Origin: Sphagnum compactum
Taxonomy: Eukaryota > Bryophyta > Sphagnopsida > Sphagnales
Assembly: GCA_965153455.1 (NCBI GenBank)
Contig: OZ234493.1
Coordinates: 3,658,001 to 3,722,000 of the forward strand
Length of the DNA stretch: 64,000 bases
Direction: 5' to 3'
Positions 25,850-38,450 of the stretch are shown in pieces. The notes below the pieces were generated by a model, which ran no database searches, was not told the DNA's origin, and worked only from the letters and a program-made list of their open reading frames with translations. Made by a program: the position numbers and the translations under genes. Position 1 is the first letter of the stretch. Each line of letters opens with the position of its first letter.

Positions 25850-26115
25850 CTTGTTTGAAATAGCTCTTGTTGGTTTATACTACCAGCGTTGTGATGTTCT
25901 TCATTTTTTATTTGAACTCTTGTTGGTTTCAAGCGTATCATACCAGTGTTGTGAGGTTCTTCATTTCTTATTTGAACTCTTGTTGGTTTATACCAGTGTT
26001 GTGAGGTTCTTCGGTTCTCATTTCAACTCTTGTCTGTTTGAACCAGTGTTGTGAGGTTCTTCATTTCTTATTTTTAACTCTTGTTGCTTTAAACCAGTGT
26101 TGTGGAGTTCTTTCC
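25850..26115. repeat. 50-60-bp tandem repeat, five copies
   Basis: Units containing ACCAGTGTTGTGAGGTTCTT, TTATTTGAACTC and TTGTTGGTTT, with GTGAGGTTCT landmarks near 25891, 25951, 26001, 26051 and 26101. The array ends about 50 bp before the pogo-like element. Confidence 0.85.
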
Positions 26116-26165
26116 TCTTTACGAGATTCACCTTTGGTCTCAGCTTTGGTATTTTAAATGTATTA

Positions 26166-26186
26166 TCGTAGCGGCAAGGGAATTCA
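26166..26186 (+). repeat. left terminal inverted repeat of the pogo-like element
   Basis: Matches the reverse complement of 28878-28898 except at the first base. Confidence 0.85.
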
Positions 26187-26586
26187 CCCCCAAGCGCCGC
26201 GAATAATTAATTTCGAAAGTTTTGAGGTTTCGCTAAGGCAATTTCGAATTTAACAACATTTCGCGTCCGCCTTCCCAGACATAATTTCCATTTTCTCCCG
26301 TTGTGAAACAGTTTCTAGGTATGCACCGCGTTGTGGCTGGTAGGTACCGTACTGAATGCCATCCGATAATGAAAAGGCTCCGATAGACGGTGGAGATGAT
26401 GCCATTTTGGAGGGAAGCCCCTTCAAAGAGTGACTCAGTCCAAGGAACCAGTGACACAGGCTCTAAGTCTGAACATTGGGCCACTCTGGTCACTCCAGAG
26501 TTCAACTTCAAGCTCCTTTGGCATGGCTTGACCTCAGAGTCAGAGCAGAAGAGCTGTTGCAAGAAGAGGCATTAGGGCCGGGCGTT

Positions 26587-28560
26587 ATGGCGTCAGGGGT
26601 GAGAATTGCCACGATCACCCGATTCTTTTCTGTGGATAAGAGGTCTGAAGAAGAAAAGGCTGCTGATAGAAAGTCTGCTCTAGCAAAGTGGCATGATGAG
26701 GAAAATGCTAGATTGGCTCGCAAGAAGGAGGCTGAAGCAGCTGCTGAAGCGAAAAGGCTTGCATCCAAAAGGCTTGTTGGCAGACCAAAGAAAGTCAGGC
26801 AGGCTCAGGCAGTTCTTGTAGGACAGGACGGAGAGGAAGGGAATCTAGAAGATGGGGGTGAGGAACCACCTGCCAAGAAGAAGAGGGGTCCCTACACCAA
26901 TTGGTTTGTGTCGGATCTTTGGAACTTCATCTTCGCTACAGTCAAGAAGCATCCTAGAAACCTCTATGATGCTCTCTTTTCCCTCCAACACAACAAAAAG
27001 CCAGGTTGATTAGGTAGCCCTTTTGACAAGCTAACCGTCCAAACGCTGAAAGGCTGGTTTGAGAAAAATGAGGAGGGGGTCTTTGTCCTGAAACGCAAGG
27101 TCGCAGACTGCATTGCACTGCAGAATGCGAGGAAAGCTAGCCACAAGCCTAGACCGACGGGGATTTTCACAGAGTTCCCTGAAACATTTGAGCTGGTCTG
27201 CAAGACGCTCAAGGGTGTGAGGGATGTTGGGCAGCCATTGGACGGTGGGATCATCCAGGGAATCATGCAGGGGTGCATCCAGCAGTCTGCCCCTGAGATG
27301 TTTCAGCGGACGGTGACGGGCAAGCGCGGGGAAGATGTCAAGTTCTCGGTGTCAAAGACCTTTGGGAAGGCCTTTGTCCGGAAGCACTTGGGGTGGACGT
27401 GGAGGCGGGTCACCATAGCAGCGAACAAGCTCCCGGAAGACTGGGAGAAGCAAGGTGATGAGACGGCGTACAGGGTTGTTGCCCTTTGCAAGTTGCACAA
27501 CATCCCCCCTGAGCTGGTTGTCAATTCTGATCAGACTGCCATCTACGTGCGGCCCGCAGCAGAGCAGACTTATGAAACCAAGGGAGTGAAGGCTGTTCGG
27601 AGTTTAGGAAAGGACGAGAAGAGGCAAATAACGGGGATGGTCAGCTCAGCTTCCAGTGGTAACATGCTTCCATTGCAGCTCATTTTCCAGGGGAAGACCA
27701 CAGCGGTGGTACTAAATCATGTTGAAGCCAGGGAAGCTGTCAGGAAAGGGTGGGGTTTGACCAACTCGGAGAATCACTGGTCAAATCAAACCACCATGAA
27801 GCGGTTTGTGGAGAAGGTCTTGAACCCGTGGCGCGTCGAGAAGTGCAAGGAGCTGGGGTTGGATTCTTCCAAGCAGAAGATGGTGTGGCTCATAGATTGC
27901 TGGAAAGTTCACACGTCGGAGGAGTTCCGAAACTGGCTTAAGGAAAACCACCCCCTCGTCCACTATCTTTATGTGGCTGCAAACTGCACAAGCAAGCTCC
28001 AGCCAGCGGATGTAGTGTTGCAGAGACCTTTCAAGCATGGTTTTCGTAAGCAGTTTGAGAAGTGGCAGAGTGAGTTGGTTGCTTCGTATCTTGCTGAAGG
28101 GGTAAGACCTGAGGATGTAGAGCTGCAAGTAGGAATCAAGAAGCTGCGCGAGTTACTTATTGGCTGGCTCCTATCGTCATGGGGCGAGCTTTGCGAGCAA
28201 GTGGAGATGATCCAGAAAGGCTGGGCCTTGTGCAGACTGGGCAACATTCTCATTCCCTGCTTCCAAGATGCAGCCATGGGGCAATGCCTGTAGAGGGGTC
28301 TGCTTGCGGAGCTGGAAAACCCTGGGGATGAACCTGAAGTCACCGAGGACGAGCTAGAGAGTGGGGCTTTTAGGAGCGCAGGCATCGAGGAAATTCTGTT
28401 GGTGGCATCGGTGCAGGATGTGATGAGTGCTTGCTTGGAGGAGGAGCACACGCTCGAAGTTTTCAAATCTTTGAGCCGGCAGGATGATGAGTTAGTGGCA
28501 GAGTTGGAAGAGCTAGAAAACCTGGCAGACCTTGATGACGTAGATGATATTTTCTTCTGA
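26587..28560 (+). pseudogene. pogo/Tigger-type DDE transposase, two in-frame stops
   Basis: One frame of 658 codons from ATG at 26587 to TGA at 28558-28560. It would cut and paste the surrounding element at TA sites. The N-terminal third is highly charged (KR and E runs, a GRPKK patch and a PPAKKKRGPYT patch, likely nuclear localisation and DNA binding), followed by helix-rich DNA-binding sequence. The DDE_1 core shows VVNSDQT (first Asp), WLIDCWKVH (second Asp) and SKLQPADVVLQRPFK (third acidic, Asp), so it is DDD-type as in pogo. The tail is acidic and ends DDVDDIFF. TGA at 27007-27009 lies just after HNKKPG, and TAG at 28291-28293 lies after the core. There is no frameshift. An in-frame extension upstream of 26587 is also open but does not look conserved. 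Confidence 0.85.
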
Positions 28561-28877
28561 CTTGCTATAAGCTGTACCTATTGATTCGAGTTACATGCTC
28601 AAGTCAATTACACTTCCTGATTGCTTGCATAATATGTGCTGTGTGATTCAATTAAGGTGATCAATATATCCAGGATGCTTCGGCTAGCAATGCATCGACT
28701 GATGATACAGCCATGGATCATGTCATTGTCATGATCTACATACCTACTTCCTTTCTAACACTATGGTCAATTTCTCCTGCGTCACAACAGATTTAATTTT
28801 TTCATTTCTCCATTTCTCCCTGCAGGCCCAATTTAGTTTCAAGTTTTTCTCCTTGGCCTGAAATAATTATTAAAAGA

Positions 28878-28898
28878 TGAATTCCCTTGCCGCTACGG
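28878..28898 (-). repeat. right terminal inverted repeat of the pogo-like element
   Basis: Inverted copy of 26166-26186, followed directly by TA. Confidence 0.85.
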
Positions 28899-28900
28899 TA

Positions 28901-31900
28901 GAAGGTTCTCCAAGTGTGGGTTTGAGCCCCGTTCTTCCAATTTTTAAAATCTTTCAGTTTTGGGTTTGGCACATCTTTCTCAAATTCAAGAACTTTCAGC
29001 TTCGGTTCAAAAATCGAGTTCAAAAATTGAGTTTGATTCCATTTACACACTCCCCAATGCTGGCCATTGTACAGATACAAAGTTTGTCTCAAGAAATTAA
29101 AATATGAGTCTATATAGGTACGGAGTTCAACAATGATTTAAAATTAAATTTTAATTATGAAGCTCAAATCTACTAGTCAACTTTTTTTCAAATTCAACTT
29201 GCTTTCCTCAAGAGCTTGAACTTATCTTTTCAAGAGTGTTTCTTCATGGTTTTAGAAAAAGCAAAAGACTATTTCCAAGCTCTAATTTTTGTGTCGATTC
29301 CAACAAAGGTGTGTTCACTTGAGTCGAAGTCATAAGAATGTAAACCTAGACCCCCAATGTTTAACATTACAAACCAAATACTCACAACACTAATTTAAAC
29401 CAATATTGGGGATACTCATTTTGAAAAGTTCGAATTATTGATTCCAATTAATAAGAACCCAACCAAATGTTCAAAAATAGAATCAACATCAAAATTCAAC
29501 CAAAACCAAAAATACATGTCTATGAAAGTGATTAGAATTGGGGTTAAATGAAGATGAAGAGGAAGTTCACATCCATTATAGTCTAGGTTAGTAATAACTA
29601 GATTGGAACCAATTCTGCTTTTTGAAACTATAACAAAAGTTAGAATTTTTAATTTTTTTTTTGAAGAACCATCATATTTGGATTCTCAAATGTGTAGAAC
29701 TAGATACAAGATAGCTTTAATTTATTTAAAAAAACCAAAACTAGAGGCACTTATATATGCATGAAGTCCCAAACCACAATGGGAAGGCTAAAAAATTGGC
29801 TTAAGGAAGTTGATATGGGATCATCACAAACACATGTCTAAATTGAACTTGTGTTGATGCCCTGAATTATTCTATTTCTTTAGAATGTTTAAAATTTCTT
29901 TTTCTCACATACTATTCACAACCATAATATTTTTTGCAAATAAACCTTTGTCTTTTTAATACACTAGAAAATTATGTTCATTTCCACCATGGTTGATCTC
30001 AACAATCATATTTTATGTACACTAGTGATTTGTTTAACTTTCCATTTTGTTTAATTTCATATGATGTTTTTGCAACAACAAGTGACACAACACCCTAAAA
30101 TCATTCAAACCTTCTTTTCGGGGTGGGTAATCAACACTTGAAAAAACTTATTCCTTGCATTCACAAATTGTGGGAACATAATTGAATGGAGGGTTTCATG
30201 TGAAGCCAACTCATGGGGTTGTATTCAAAAGAAATGTTTAAAAAACATAGAAGCTTAAATTACTGTATATATATATACATTTTTATCAAACTTTGAATGT
30301 TTTTTTTGCAATGTCATTTAATATTCACATGAAGGTAGGTGGAAGGTATAGTGGTTCACAGATTAAACAATAAAGATATCATCTATATTCTCTATTTGTT
30401 AACTTTGACAAGGTCAAGGATTAACCAAATTAAAAACCTAAAGACACATGTGTGTATTTTTCCAAAATAAATGCATACCCTTTTGGAGGCCTTTATTTTA
30501 TGTTACAGTGAAAAACATCAACCTAGAAAACCTTAGTTTGAGTTAGATATGGATTTTATGAATTAAAAAACTTTCTTATTGTTTAAAATTCAAGAATTAG
30601 AATGATAGAAACAATATGATGCCAATATTTTAAAACTTATGTTGTATAAAGAAAACTTCATCATATTTCAATTCCTTATAGAACATATTAAGACTATTTA
30701 AGTCATTTCAAAGTCCATATACAAAAGTTGTTGCTAGTCAACAAGTCCAAACTTTCAAGTTACAAAATCCATAACAAGTTTTTCCTTAATGATTTATGCA
30801 AAATAATTTACAACTTCATTTATATAATTAACTTGACAACTTAAACCCAAGGCATTAAAATCACATTGAAATATATTTGCAAAACAATGAAGCTTGCAAT
30901 CACAACACCCTCGAAGAATTTCTTTGTGATAGAAAAAATGATGCTAGTATACCTTACAATGACCCATGAAATTAGTAATTTTCGTATTGATGAGAGTTGC
31001 TATTGCTTTGGATTGTTTAGGTAATGGAAATTCTTTGCACATGATTGTTGAAATGTATAATGTAAATCAAAGTATAATTTCAAATATCATCAACATATTT
31101 GTATGGTTTAATGTAAAGTTTTTGTGGAATTACATTAAAGGTATATTAAAGGTGTGAAAAAATGATTTAAGATTTGTTTTTTCCTTATCAACAATTATGA
31201 TGCAATTAAGAAATATTGAATAATTATTTAACTAATACTAATTAATTCATAGTTGATAATTAGTAATTCATAGTTAATGTTTTTAAAATTCAGAATAGAA
31301 TATTAGTTAAATTTCAAAATATTAATATTGATTAATTATTCATTTAAGTAATTAATAACTAGTTTAAAAAAATTATTGAATTAATGATAATTATTTTTTA
31401 TTTATTCCATCATTAAAATTTAATACAAATTAATAATCTAGATTTAATTTTTATTCGGTTGAAATTTTAAAACTTAATCATCAATCAATTCTAAATATTT
31501 ATTACATATTTAATTATTGATAAAATAATAATTAAATAATAATAACTAGTTAATTAATCAATTAGTTACTTATTAATGATTTTTTTAATGAAATAATTAT
31601 CTATTTCATTTTAATATTTTTAAATTATTAAGTAACTATTAATTAACACTTGATCATTCATATTAATTAATTAACATCAATTATTGATCGATGTTTACTA
31701 TTGATTAATTAATTAGTTAATAATAATTTTTAATTAATATTTGATGCCATTACGATTTGTTACTATTAATAGATAAATAGGTAATAAGTGGATAAGTAGG
31801 TAGGTAATTAAACAAGTAGTAAATCAATAGGTTGTAGGTAGATAGGAAGTTAATGAATTAGTTAATTAATTAATGAATTAACTAGTTAATGAATGATTTA

Positions 31901-31923
31901 TTTACTTATGGAGTTGACACAAT
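28901..31923. other. AT-rich intergenic DNA, no gene seen
   Basis: All frames are short and low-complexity. From about 31190 the sequence becomes extremely AT-rich, built of TTAATTAA/AATTAATTA words. Confidence 0.6.
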
Positions 31924-32860
31924 CACTATGAGAAATTGTGTCCATCGAAATCACATTACCCTACAATTAAAACTCAAAAAACAACTCATACACAATTATT
32001 GTGCAACTATCCTTTTAGAAATATGGTGTATTAATAAATAAATTATCACACTAAAAAATTAATCAGTTGTATTATAATTGCAAATGAATTGAAAATGGGT
32101 CTTTTATATGATAATTTATACACATCATACATACATATGTAATCAACCATGTTTTACTTTTTAGTAGTTGCATGTGGCAACTACTTTAGATTTGTTGCAA
32201 ATGTGCATTAAAACACCAACTATGTTGTAACTAATGGATAATGTTCATACATGTGATCATGCCACATGTCCACTTTCCACCGCCCATTATGGGATAATTG
32301 CAACCAATTTCTTATTATAATTATCATTGATACAATTAGTACGGCCATTAATGTGCCAATACTAAAATATTATTGTTCAATTATGTTATGATTATAATAC
32401 TACTACTTATAATTTAATAAGGATACATATTCATTAGTTGTTTATATCTTCATCATCCATGTTTCATTTTGAATGATTTAATATGTTCTAGGAATGCTAC
32501 CTCAAGCTTTAAAAATTTATTTTTGAAATGCAAAGGAAAAGGAGTATTGAAAAAATAATAAGACAAATAAACTTTCCAACTTACAAAACATGTTTTTTTC
32601 TTTTATAAAATTCTTTAGACCCCTCCTAATCTCATAATATTGTTATTTTTTATTAGTTTTAAACGATTTAAAGTGTTATAGGAGGACCACTTAAAGTTCT
32701 ACAAATCATATTTGAACTTAAATAGCCTAGGCAAGTAGGTCCTATTTTTTTACCTACTTATGTAGGTAGATAGATAGATAGGTAGGTCCTAGGTAAATAC
32801 ATAAATATGTAAGTCTCAAAACCTACCAACCTATGGTTATGTACGACTTACCTAGCTACT

Positions 32861-32902
<42 letters not shown>

Positions 32903-34067
32903 GCCATGTGGCAATTTTTTTATTGTGCCATGTGTCACAATTTTGAACCATCATTAACAATCATAATGGACAATGGAGATCAATATTTTGAAAAATAAAT
33001 AATTTTTATGTCCAAAATTTTTCATAGTGCCATGTGTCATATTTCAATAGATGGATGACAATTAATGACATCAACATGACATCATAGGTGCAATTTTAAT
33101 AAATTTGCATAATAGTTCAAAATGAATTGTTTTGATAGAATTGTAATTGAATTGCAATGAGTTGCATTGTATATACAATGAGTTGCAATTTTGTAACTCA
33201 TACAACTTGTTCATTAGCATTCACGGCGTATAAATATAGTGAATTGCAAAGCCAATTGCAAAACACCATTTTTTTCATAGTGAATTGAAAGGGAAACCAA
33301 ATTGTATGGGATAAAAAATTTAGTCACAACCTAGTTGCAAACTATTTATAACTAAATTGCAATTAGATTTTTTCTCCCATATCGTTTGGCTTCGCTTTCA
33401 AGTGTGTCAACTATATAAGTAGATGCATTGTAAATATTAAAATACACAAGATTTGCTAAATGGGATGAGCTAATTGAAGAAGCTTAACCTTAATTTGGTT
33501 AAATTCAAAACAAAATAAAACAAATTCAAAAATGTCCTAAGACTTATCTACCCACCTATTTCAACCTACTTACCTACCTCGGCCTATTTACCTACCTACC
33601 TACCTATTTACCTATTTATCTTTAACTTCCTTACCTACCCACCTATTTTTATTTTAAATGTTTCAAAAATCATAAATGTTGCCATTTGGCGCAAAATTAT
33701 TTGTCCATGTGTATGAATCAAATACCTTTAAAAAAATGGTTGAAATTAAAACAATTGGTAAAAAAGTTTATTTATTTAATATTCTTTGAATATGCCACAT
33801 GGCAACATGACATTGGTCATTATAAATTGGTCATTAGTCGCATGATAATCAAATAATAGTTGCATGTGTTGTATGGTCAACAAATGAAAAATACAGTCAA
33901 CTCAAATACATACTTCATCCATTGTCTACGTGATGACATCATCATTTGCAACTAATCTCTTATGCAACTTGTCCAACGCAATTACAAGTCATTTTAGTTA
34001 CAAATGCATATGCAACTAAAAATTAATTGTATGCTATAGTTGAAAATATGCAAATTTTCTTCTAGTG
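31924..34067. mobile_element. candidate non-autonomous CACTA-like element
   Basis: The right end, read on the minus strand, starts CACTAGAAGAAAATTTGC and continues with TTTTCAACTA and AGTTGCATATGCA-like words. These resemble the CACTA terminus at 54238 (CACTACTAGAAATTTGCC, then TTTTGCAACTG and AGTTGCATGC). The left end proposed is CACTATGAGAAATTGTGTCC. The interior holds opposed runs of GTAGGTAG (32730-32830) and CCTACCTA (33540-33640), and GCCATGTGGC/GCCACATGGC words. I see no 3-bp target duplication (AAT versus TTA), so the left border is uncertain. No coding capacity. Confidence 0.4.
32865..32898. repeat. (TA)n microsatellite
   Basis: About 17 TA dinucleotides. Confidence 0.9.
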
Positions 34068-37000
34068 TTAAAGGAAAATGGAGATTTCTTGTGAAAACAA
34101 TTAATTCATCATTGAAGTTTCTATTAAACTTAATCACATCATGTTTATTGTTTACATAACTTATGCATCATTGAAAAGGACTCAATTGTGATGCAATGGA
34201 TTAAAGAAGCTAGTAGAAAATGCAATGGATGCAAGATCAAGCATTTGGTGACCTTTGCATAACTAACGTATATCACATTGCTAAAGAATCCATTAAAATT
34301 AGTCATGAGATGATTCCAAAATCTTACCATCATACCAATATCTAATGTTTCATCTAAATTAGATGGAGTTTGAACATCTGAAAGGTTCAAAGACAAAGCT
34401 AACAAGGAATTGCTCAAAATAGGTACAATTTTTCATCTTCAAATGTTTGAACTTTATCAAATGCAAGCTTGAATTAAGACATGGAATCTTCAAGTGATGA
34501 GTTACAAATTTGATTATTAGTTTCATGGTAGACATTGAACACTTTGTACCTAGTCTACAAAGTGAAAAATAAAAAATATGATTATGCAATTTAAAGTTTG
34601 CCTATGACAGTTGTCATGTGCCCATTCATTAAATAATTATTGTACATAGAGCAAGCCAAATGTACCAATTTAACTTATATAAGTGTAAAGTATGTTGGGA
34701 AAACAAATGAAAGTTAGTCAAGAAAAAATAAACTAGTAGTTTTATCAATTGAAACATATAGACAATGCATATAGTTAGTAAAAAAGTTAAGCAAGTTGAT
34801 TTACTTAGGGCCTTTGATAAACAAACCAACCCATCAAACCAATTATGATAGTGGTTATAAGAATAGAAAGGTCGTTAGAAAGTTGGCAATTAGTTAGAGA
34901 ACGTAGATGGGTGTAGTCACACTAACATGTATCATTAGTAGTCGTAATCATTATTTAATTTTGTGTATTTTAAATTGTAAAAAGAGAAAAGAATTACAAG
35001 TGGATTTGATTTTGTACATGTTATTTTGATTATATTGATATACTTATCCATAAATTTAAAAGCAATCTAACAAATAAAAAATACACAAAACATTTTTTAT
35101 CATTTGTAACCAGTGCTTTTAAATAATAATCCAGCAATAACACACATAACACAAACTTTTGATTTTTTAAATTGAGATAATTTTGGAATTTTAAAAATAT
35201 AAACCTTGACATAATAATATTAACAAAAGTTTGGAGATTTTTTTTTAAAAAGTGATATATTGAAAATATTTGAAAAATGTTTTTGAAAAAAAAATGAAAA
35301 AATACAAGTTTAAGGGGCAAATGTGGTTCCTATTAATGTGGTTGGACCCATATAGTTAAAACTATTAGGTTCTTGGTATAAAAAGAAGGACAACACTAAG
35401 GAAGAGGTTTGCCATTTTAATTGGGGCATCCACTAATTTTGTATGGTATTCTTATGTAAATAAAAAATTGAGTTTGTACCCTTGTGTAAGGTGGTTGGTT
35501 TGTGGTATGTGTATGGTTGTTATGTGTGATGGATGTTAGAACATAGTGGGTATTAGGATGTTGTGAACTAAATATAAAAAGTCTATCAAGTGGGGGGAAA
35601 TGTTCAATTGCAGAAAATTCTGAAAAATGTTTTTGATTATAGTAGTAATGAGGATGAACACTTTGGGGGGAAATAATGGGAGTACATTTGGAAGAAGTTA
35701 TTAAGGGATGAAGGTTTTAAGAAAATAAAATAAAATTTTTGACTACTTATAGTACGTTATAAGGGTAAATGGCTTTGGCCATGAGGTATGTGGTATTTAC
35801 ATGGATAGATGGAGCAAGAACCTTGTAGTTTTATTGTTGAGATAAACAATCATAGAAGAATAAAACTAGCACCATTTAATTTCTCAAACAAAGTTGTTGT
35901 CTTTGTAAAGTTTTATATTAAAGTTAAATTATTCTTAATTATTATTTCAAACATGCCTTGCATTGCATGTTGTCTTGAAATGTTTTCTCCACTTTCTTTT
36001 CTAATGTGGGTAGTGCACAATCATTTAGTAGTTTGATTCCTTTGATCATTATGGTGGTTGTTTTTCAATTTCATCAAATTAATGTTTGAAACTTAATTTA
36101 TTTTTTTGAATTATCCTTTATGATGATTCCGCTTATGGGTAAAAAGTGGGCAAAAACATATTATCGAGTAAATAGGCTGGTGGATGAACATTTAAACAAG
36201 GTTGAATCCTCACATGTTGTTCCTTTGATTTTGAAGCTTGAAAAACATTTTAAACCTTACACCTAACACTTCAAACACTACAATAATCTTTCAATTCAAT
36301 GAAGGAATGGGTAAAATATGGGGTGTTTGGTGTAGGGGGGTTCAATGTTTGTGATGGGTGAATTAAAACACATTAGGATTTCAAGTTTAAGATCTTTGAT
36401 TGTTGCATTTTTGTCTCTACAATACAAAGAAAATTTGTAAAACATTAGTTGGTGCAGCCATTAGATTTGCCTCTATTATTCAAATTTTTTTTGTAAAGTC
36501 TTAGTTGGCGCACCCATCAGGTTTTAAATCATTCAAAATGGACTAAAAATGAAGAAGATATGAGGTTGGAACTAGAGAGGGTTTTAGAGCTATTTTTTCA
36601 AAAAAATTGAAGCAAACTATCAATCATCCTTTTCCTATGTTTGTTATGTTGTTGTTTTACTTCTAACGCTCAAAGAACATTTGTAGCCTTCCAATTTGTG
36701 CATCCAATGACATAAAAATCATTCAATTTCTAAGGAACTAATAAAATATTGAAAAATGTTCAGTGATAGGTATGTGTTCGATGATAGATGGTTCTACATT
36801 AATGGATTTTTAAAATGTCCCAAAGGCAAAAAAAAATTGGGTTGAACACATTATATTATATAAAACCCATATGCAAGTTGAAAACTTTAACAAATTGGAA
36901 TAAATAAATGAAACTAACTTCTTTATGCTTTTTATTTTCAAATGATTACACCAAAAAACATTAATTTTCAATGAAATATGAACTTTGCAATTTAAATAAT

Positions 37001-37875
37001 TCCATTGTAGGGTCAAAATCCATTAAAAATAAAGTTATGAACTCATAATTTATAATGGAATTGAGATTTTTGCATAATTTTGGAACATGCTAGTTTCAAA
37101 GGTTGTGACACTTAGGAATATTTTTTTTGAAAAATATGAAATATGTTATGAACTTCATAATTTGTTATTATGTGTAATAAAAGTTTTAAAAACTCAAAAT
37201 ACATCAATATCCAAACAACTATTTTTTATGATCAATACTAAATCAATAAAAATGCTCAAAAAAGTTGAAGTACAACACCATTAACTTGGACATGGAAAAA
37301 AATCAACTTTAACATCGTTTTCAAAATTATTCTATTTTTTTCAAAAAAATTCATTTAAAATTACATTTAAAAAAACTCTCAAAATAGACTTTACAATCAC
37401 AAATTTTTACACCCTACTATGCATTCACCCTTGTTCATGGCATCATACAACTTCCTTTTAGGTGACAATTATTTCTTAAAACCTCAAATTTTGCATTCTT
37501 TTCAACTTTGCAAGTTTTTAAATTTTCGTTTATAATGTCAAAGTGTATTTCTTTCAACATGCATATTAAGTTAATTCAGTGAAACCTAGGGTTACAACAA
37601 CAATACAAAAATTAATTTTGTGCTAAGGATTTGATACTTGTGCTTGCACACAATTTCAACACCATTAACAAACACTTATGGCTTGAAAAACTTCACCAAG
37701 CACAAAGTGAAGACTTGAAATCAAGGATATTAGAGAATGAAATATCACATGAATTAATAACATAATTGTAGTGAAATTAAAGATAATCCAATGCACTAAT
37801 TTTCAAGTCTCAGTTGAAACAAATTGAAAGGATTCAAAAAAAAAAATCAATGTTTAAATTATATCTAGAGTGTAT
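34068..37875. other. AT-rich intergenic DNA, no gene seen
   Basis: Short chance frames only. A weak local duplication of 'AGTTGGYGCASCCATYAG' occurs near 36450 and 36506. Confidence 0.6.
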
Positions 37876-38450
37876 TATTACCTTGATGATGTTTTCATTT
37901 GGTGGTCTCATTGCAACACTTTTGAAGCGAATTGGGAATTTACAACATTTTGTGTGTGATTTTATGGTCTTAGTATAGTTCATATGATGGTTATTGTCTC
38001 TTGTGCATATTATTTGATGCTTTCATTTCACAATCTGGCTGCAATGCTTCTACAAGCAGATTATTAAACAATGTTTTATGCACGATTTCATGGTTTGAGT
38101 AAGTTCACGATGCTTTTCATTTCAGAGTCTCGTTGTGGCACTAAAGTTACAAGGAGATTATGAAATAAATTATGTTTTCTACACAATTTCGTGGTCTTGG
38201 TACAGTTCACATGGTTGTTTGTTCAAAGCATGTCTCCTTGATGATGCTTTCAATTTAAAGTCTCATTGCAACACTTTTGAAGTGGATTATGAAACAGTGT
38301 TATGTGCGCAATTTCATGGTCTGAGGATAGTTCACATGGCTATTGTATCCCATGCATATTACTTGAGGCTTTCAATTCAGATCAGAGTCTAGTTGCAAAG
38401 CTTTTGCAAGGAGATTATGAAATAGTCTTTTGTGCATGATTTCATGGTCT
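37876..38450. repeat. degenerate ~115-bp tandem repeat, about 5 copies
   Basis: The order 'TGATGCTTTCATTTCA..TCTCRTTGCAACRCTTTT..AGATTATGAAA..TTTTATGC.CGATTTCATGGTCTGRGTA.AGTTCACATGG' recurs near 37886, 38010, 38110, 38240 and 38350. Not coding. Confidence 0.65.

Larger units (their letters stand above)
26166..28898 (+). mobile_element. pogo-like Tc1/mariner DNA transposon
   Basis: A 2733-bp element with ~21-bp terminal inverted repeats. The left end is TCGTAGCGGCAAGGGAATTC and the right end, read on the minus strand, is CCGTAGCGGCAAGGGAATTC. It is flanked on both sides by TA (26164-26165 and 28899-28900), the target of Tc1/mariner elements. It encodes a single DDE transposase frame, broken by two stops. 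Confidence 0.85.

Noticed and set aside
29963-30030. CACTAGAAAA and CACTAGTGA words as transposon ends
   Set aside because: Short words expected by chance; no paired terminus or subterminal repeats.
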